From: Pogostemon cablin
Taxonomy: Eukaryota; Streptophyta; Magnoliopsida; Lamiales; Lamiaceae
Reading direction: 5' to 3'
Assembly: GCA_023678885.1 (NCBI GenBank)
Contig: CM043000.1
Coordinates: 20,382,729-20,446,728 of the forward strand
DNA length: 64,000 nucleotides
The notes beneath the pieces were generated by a model that saw only the letters and a list, made by a program, of their open reading frames with translations, had not been told where the DNA came from and made no database searches. Positions 60,701-64,000 of the stretch are shown here, one piece after another. Made by a program: the position numbers and the translations under genes. Position 1 is the stretch's first letter. Each line of letters starts with the position of its first letter.

Positions 60701-61343
60701 ATAATAATGCCTTCTTGTTGATCCAGGTGACAATGTTACTGAAATAACGACAACAAACAGGCCTTCAGACACGATCTTTGAGTGGTTCCTTAATCCACTG
60801 CTGATCATTAAAGACCAGATCAAAGCCGAGAACCTTTCTGAGTCGGAGGAGGAATATCTTGGCAAGTTAGTTTTATTCAGTGGTGATCCCGCGAGGTTAA
60901 AGAACTCAAATATCGGCCCTGCACCTCAATCCGAGCTTAGGCTAGCCGAACTTGATGCTCTAGCTCGAAGGTAAAATATTACATACTCTTTGAAAATCAC
61001 TAAAAAATACAGATAAATGAGAGGGGTGATGATATTATCTCTGATCTTCATTCACTGTATTTCTTTACTTCCATCTAGACTTCGAGGGATCACTAAATCT
61101 ATAACAAGATATCCCACGTATAGACGTCGGTTTGACTCTAGTATGAGAAACATCCTAGAAGAGCTCTCTAAGAAGAACGAAGGTAGCGAGAAATCCAATG
61201 GCATCCGCCCTCAGACTGTTGTGAGATCAAAAAGCATGTTCGAACGGATCTTTAGCCAGAAGTCTTTCAAGGGCAGAACAAACGACCAAGGCTTTGATCA
61301 AGAAACTCAGACGACATCTGAAGTAGACATTGAAAGCCAATAA
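57751..61343 (+). CDS. Multi-pass membrane protein of the At3g27390 family, function unknown
   Basis: Ten exons: 57,751-57,844, 58,356-58,464, 58,557-58,749, 58,835-58,971, 59,442-59,730, 59,929-60,035, 60,159-60,291, 60,410-60,608, 60,727-60,970 and 61,079-61,343, all GT-AG and in phase, giving 589 residues. The first 300 residues hold about six to eight hydrophobic segments, for example FIRFLPFFIGLLILGLIKG, ICVPFAGLAILLWPLAVVGA and SSIFLGAYAALIVYQ. Conserved family blocks are KSPYMLFKGWHRLFHDCIGR, EGPFLE, YDEYSNDVLDMPEGSCFPRP and FEWFLNPLLIIKDQIKAENL. The C-terminal half is hydrophilic with a Ser-rich linker (about 330-360) and basic patches. The family is known only as uncharacterised plant membrane proteins, so no reaction is proposed. 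The ATG is chosen because the family N-terminus MEPPRG follows. All reading frames are intact, suggesting a working gene. Confidence 0.93.
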
Positions 61344-62119
61344 ACGGGTGAGAGAATCAGTTTCATCTTTTTTGCACCTGCAGCTTGTTTTATTAATACC
61401 ACTGTAGATCTTACACAACAGAACATGTTTGATAGTCCTAGCTTGCAGTATGTGTAGATTGTTTTTTTGGTTTCTTTAATGTATTAATTAATTTAGTGTT
61501 CCTAATCCACATTACTACACATGCTACACCTGGTGAAATACTCGAACGTGGTTCCACACTCGTTTGTGCATTCCCCGCGTAGAACCTTGCCTTCGTTTCC
61601 TTTCGAGACTACACGTTCAGTCTTGTCTCTCGAGTATAATTTTGTGATGCATATGTAGAAAGATATTGCAACTGCATATGATGTTGGTGTGTGGACATGA
61701 GCCATTCTTGTATTATCTTTAGAAGCTTACCACTAGATGAGGGACTTGATGATGACTGTGTGATCTGTATTTGCTGACACCTTATTAATGGACGGCTCTG
61801 ATTAAAAGTGTCAGGCCTCCCATTTGATTAAAGCCCTCTGATGTGCCATATCAGTCAGGAAATGTAAGATCTTGTACTTTCTCATCAGGGTTGATTCTTA
61901 TTGGGTCAATTTGTTTTTTTATTTTTTTATTGTTTTTTTTTGTTTTTATATTATTATTATTATTATTAATTTTTACGTAGTAGTTATTTTTTGACAAGGT
62001 TTACGTATAGTAAGTGGATCGAGCAAGTGGTTTGTATTGAGTTTGAGATGTTTAAAATTAGTTGGAAAAAAAAATCAAATTAAACAAATGACTGGTTCAT
62101 GTCAAGTAAATAATGAATA

Positions 62120-62349
62120 CTCCCTTCATCTCTTCTTAATGGTTACGCTTTCTTGATAAATTCCTTTATCAAGTATAAATTGTTTTATTTTACTAATATA
62201 ATAAGCTATGTAAAATTTTCAATCGACATCATATTACTTCATTTTCCTTTACTTTAAATAATGAATACTCCCTTCATTCCAGTCGTAAGAGTTACGCTTC
62301 TTTTATAAATTACAAAGAGAGACTAACCATTAGGGTAGGGTGGAGGGAG
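62120..62349. mobile_element. Stowaway-type MITE with duplicated left end
   Basis: Left end CTCCCTTCATCTCTTCTTAA after TA (62,118-62,119) and right end TAGGGTGGAGGGAG before TA (62,350-62,351). A second left-type end, TAATGAATACTCCCTTCATT, lies inside at 62,261-62,280. Either one MITE inserted into another or the left end was duplicated. Confidence 0.65.
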
Positions 62350-62487
62350 TACGTCAGATATACTTACTTATTAAAGATGTTACCATTGGTTTTTTAAGAA
62401 TGTTGTCATATTTTAGTTATATTATAAATTGTTTAGTTCACAACACTATTATCAATTAGATATCACTTTTGATTTAAATATTATCAC

Positions 62488-62770
62488 TTTGGAACAGTCT
62501 TGCATGAGACCGTCTCACGGTAAGACTATTTTACACTTTTTTAATTAATTTTATTTTATTAAAAATATTATAATTTTTTTAATTGTCACTTTTTATTTAT
62601 ACAATAAATTGTTAATGAACTAATTCACCGTGCTATTATAATTTTTCATTGATTGAGTATAACTTTTTATTAAAAATGTTATTACCTTTTATCCATCTCA
62701 GTCTCACGAATGATAATCTCATTCTTTCAATTTTTGTGAATCTTACATCATCTTGTAATACGGTCTCCGT
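62488..62770. mobile_element. MITE of the GTGAGACGG family
   Basis: The left end ACAGTCTTGCATGAGACCGT then CTCACGGTAAGAC resembles the ends at 1,832-2,081, and the interior again has ATCACTTTT/GTCACTTTTTATTTATA blocks. The right end is decayed. No coding content. Confidence 0.55.
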
Positions 62771-64000
62771 TTCTCTATATTTTAACGAATATTGCACAGT
62801 TCCTAATTTTGTGTATTGATTTAACTCGATTCAAATATCTTTTCGTTTATTTAAATGATGAATGTTCACATGAATTCACTTGATATTTCAGTCATTATCA
62901 AGTACTCCTAAATTGAAGATAAGTGCATGATAAGTTTAGTTTGACCTAATCTTGAAGGGTATTATGAATATGTGTCAGTGGCACCACTTAATCCGTTAAT
63001 CATATCACCAATTATGTCAATACTGTATATAACTGCATTTCAAAGTCTAATAATCTCACTACCACTAATTACGTTATATTATCAAAATTGAATAATAAAT
63101 AAAAAGTGCTTGTATTCCATTCATGGTTAGATTTCATATATTACTTACATAATAAATTATTATTCTTCTTAAATTTATTATATAATTGAAGAGTAATTCT
63201 ATCTTTCAAAATAACAATTTGTCATGCAAAATGTATTTTTACCTTTCCCGTATAAGCATAGTGGGAGGGAGTAGTGATTTCTAAATTCTAATGATAAATT
63301 ACTTCCATTAATATTGTGATATCCAAAGGTATGCTTCATTACTATTTCCATTTTCATTCTTTGTGGATCTTCATATTCGAAAAATATAAATAAATTAGAA
63401 AATCTACAAACAAATGTTTGTTTGTTTGTCTTTTTTTTTTTTAATTAATGCGAATAGTTAATTTCAATTTAAGTTAATAAAAAGCTGGTGTACACATTCC
63501 TTTTAATATTGTATCCTCCCATCTAAAAAAAATTGTGATTGAATTGGATAATTTCCTTTAATGTAGGATGTAGCATGCCAATAGTTAACTTTGTATAACA
63601 ATAATTTGTAATTAAATAAACTGTCACCCTGGATTAAGTTGTTATTTTTAGATTTGACTTTTTTTGGTCGAGGAATCTAGCTTTAAATTCTAACTTAGCT
63701 TATATTATTGTTAATTAGTAAGAGTGTGACTCAACCTCACATTTATAAACTCAGAAAATTATTATTGTTTGATGATAGGTGATTTAATAGCGATGAAATC
63801 ACATTATTTATGAGCCATGACGATTAAAATTGAGGTTTGTATTAATAATTTCGAGAAATCTGATTTATATGACTATGTTGAACATGAATGCAGTGATTAC
63901 TCGAAGCAATTATAGAATACTCCACGTTCATTCTTACCAATAACCTGCTATATCAATGATCACTCCATAAATGATCCATTCCACTAATAATTCAATTCAT

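Larger units (their letters stand above)
61344..64000. other. 3' region and intergenic with MITE remnants
   Basis: 3' untranslated region of the membrane-protein gene to about 61,500, then AT-rich spacer. It contains a Stowaway element and a GTGAGACGG-family MITE (both listed) and a possible lone Stowaway end GTGGGAGGGAGTA near 63,262. No gene was found. Confidence 0.45.

Overview
This is nuclear DNA of a flowering plant, most likely a eudicot. The genes are split by short GT-AG introns in an AT-rich background, and the intergenic space is full of plant transposon families: Stowaway-type, hAT-type and Mutator-type small elements, Pack-MULEs, a Helitron complex and a Copia-like LTR element. 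Species cannot be fixed from sequence alone. There are no bacterial-style operons; each gene is its own transcription unit.

Layout, left to right. 1-9,100 has no convincing gene. It holds a MITE with an 8-bp target duplication, a 4.73-kb non-coding LTR retrotransposon (minus strand, five-base target duplication AAACT), and a nest of two Stowaway MITEs inside an older element. 9,602-11,312 (+) encodes an ABHD17-like serine hydrolase. Tail-to-tail with it, 11,846-13,969 (-) is an NAD-dependent glycerol-3-phosphate dehydrogenase gene with two frame disruptions, so a probable pseudogene. 14,487-18,957 is a repeat-built Helitron complex carrying a captured exon of a CBSX3-type CBS-domain gene. 19,692-20,138 (+) is a classical arabinogalactan protein. 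Two Mutator-like elements then sit 27 bp apart, each with a perfect 9-bp target duplication: 20,878-22,242 carries a GC-rich host-like segment, and 22,270-23,627 carries a wrecked tonoplast aquaporin (TIP) gene. 23,671-25,493 (-) is a secreted pectate lyase. 29,225-31,732 (+) is a CCT-motif nuclear protein. 32,396-32,641 (-) is a small conserved-looking membrane protein.

From 33 to 47 kb the sequence is mostly transposon debris: a hAT MITE in a Stowaway, a Mutator foldback MITE, a long hairpin with arms of about 200 bp, two related Mutator-like elements, and a hAT MITE with a perfect 8-bp duplication. 47,147-47,833 (-) encodes a small ubiquitin-like-domain protein. 48-57 kb is AT-rich and gene-poor, with a Helitron-like end and a near-perfect 76-bp-arm hairpin. 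57,751-61,343 (+) is a ten-exon gene for a multi-pass membrane protein of the At3g27390 family. The remainder is intergenic MITE remnants.

The genes are not functionally linked as a cluster. The arabinogalactan protein and the pectate lyase both act at the cell wall, but their proximity is probably coincidental. The most distinctive content is gene capture and foldback DNA: at least two independent element types (Helitron and Mutator-like) carry pieces of host genes within about 5 kb (18.5-23.6 kb), and two long hairpins could feed small-RNA production.
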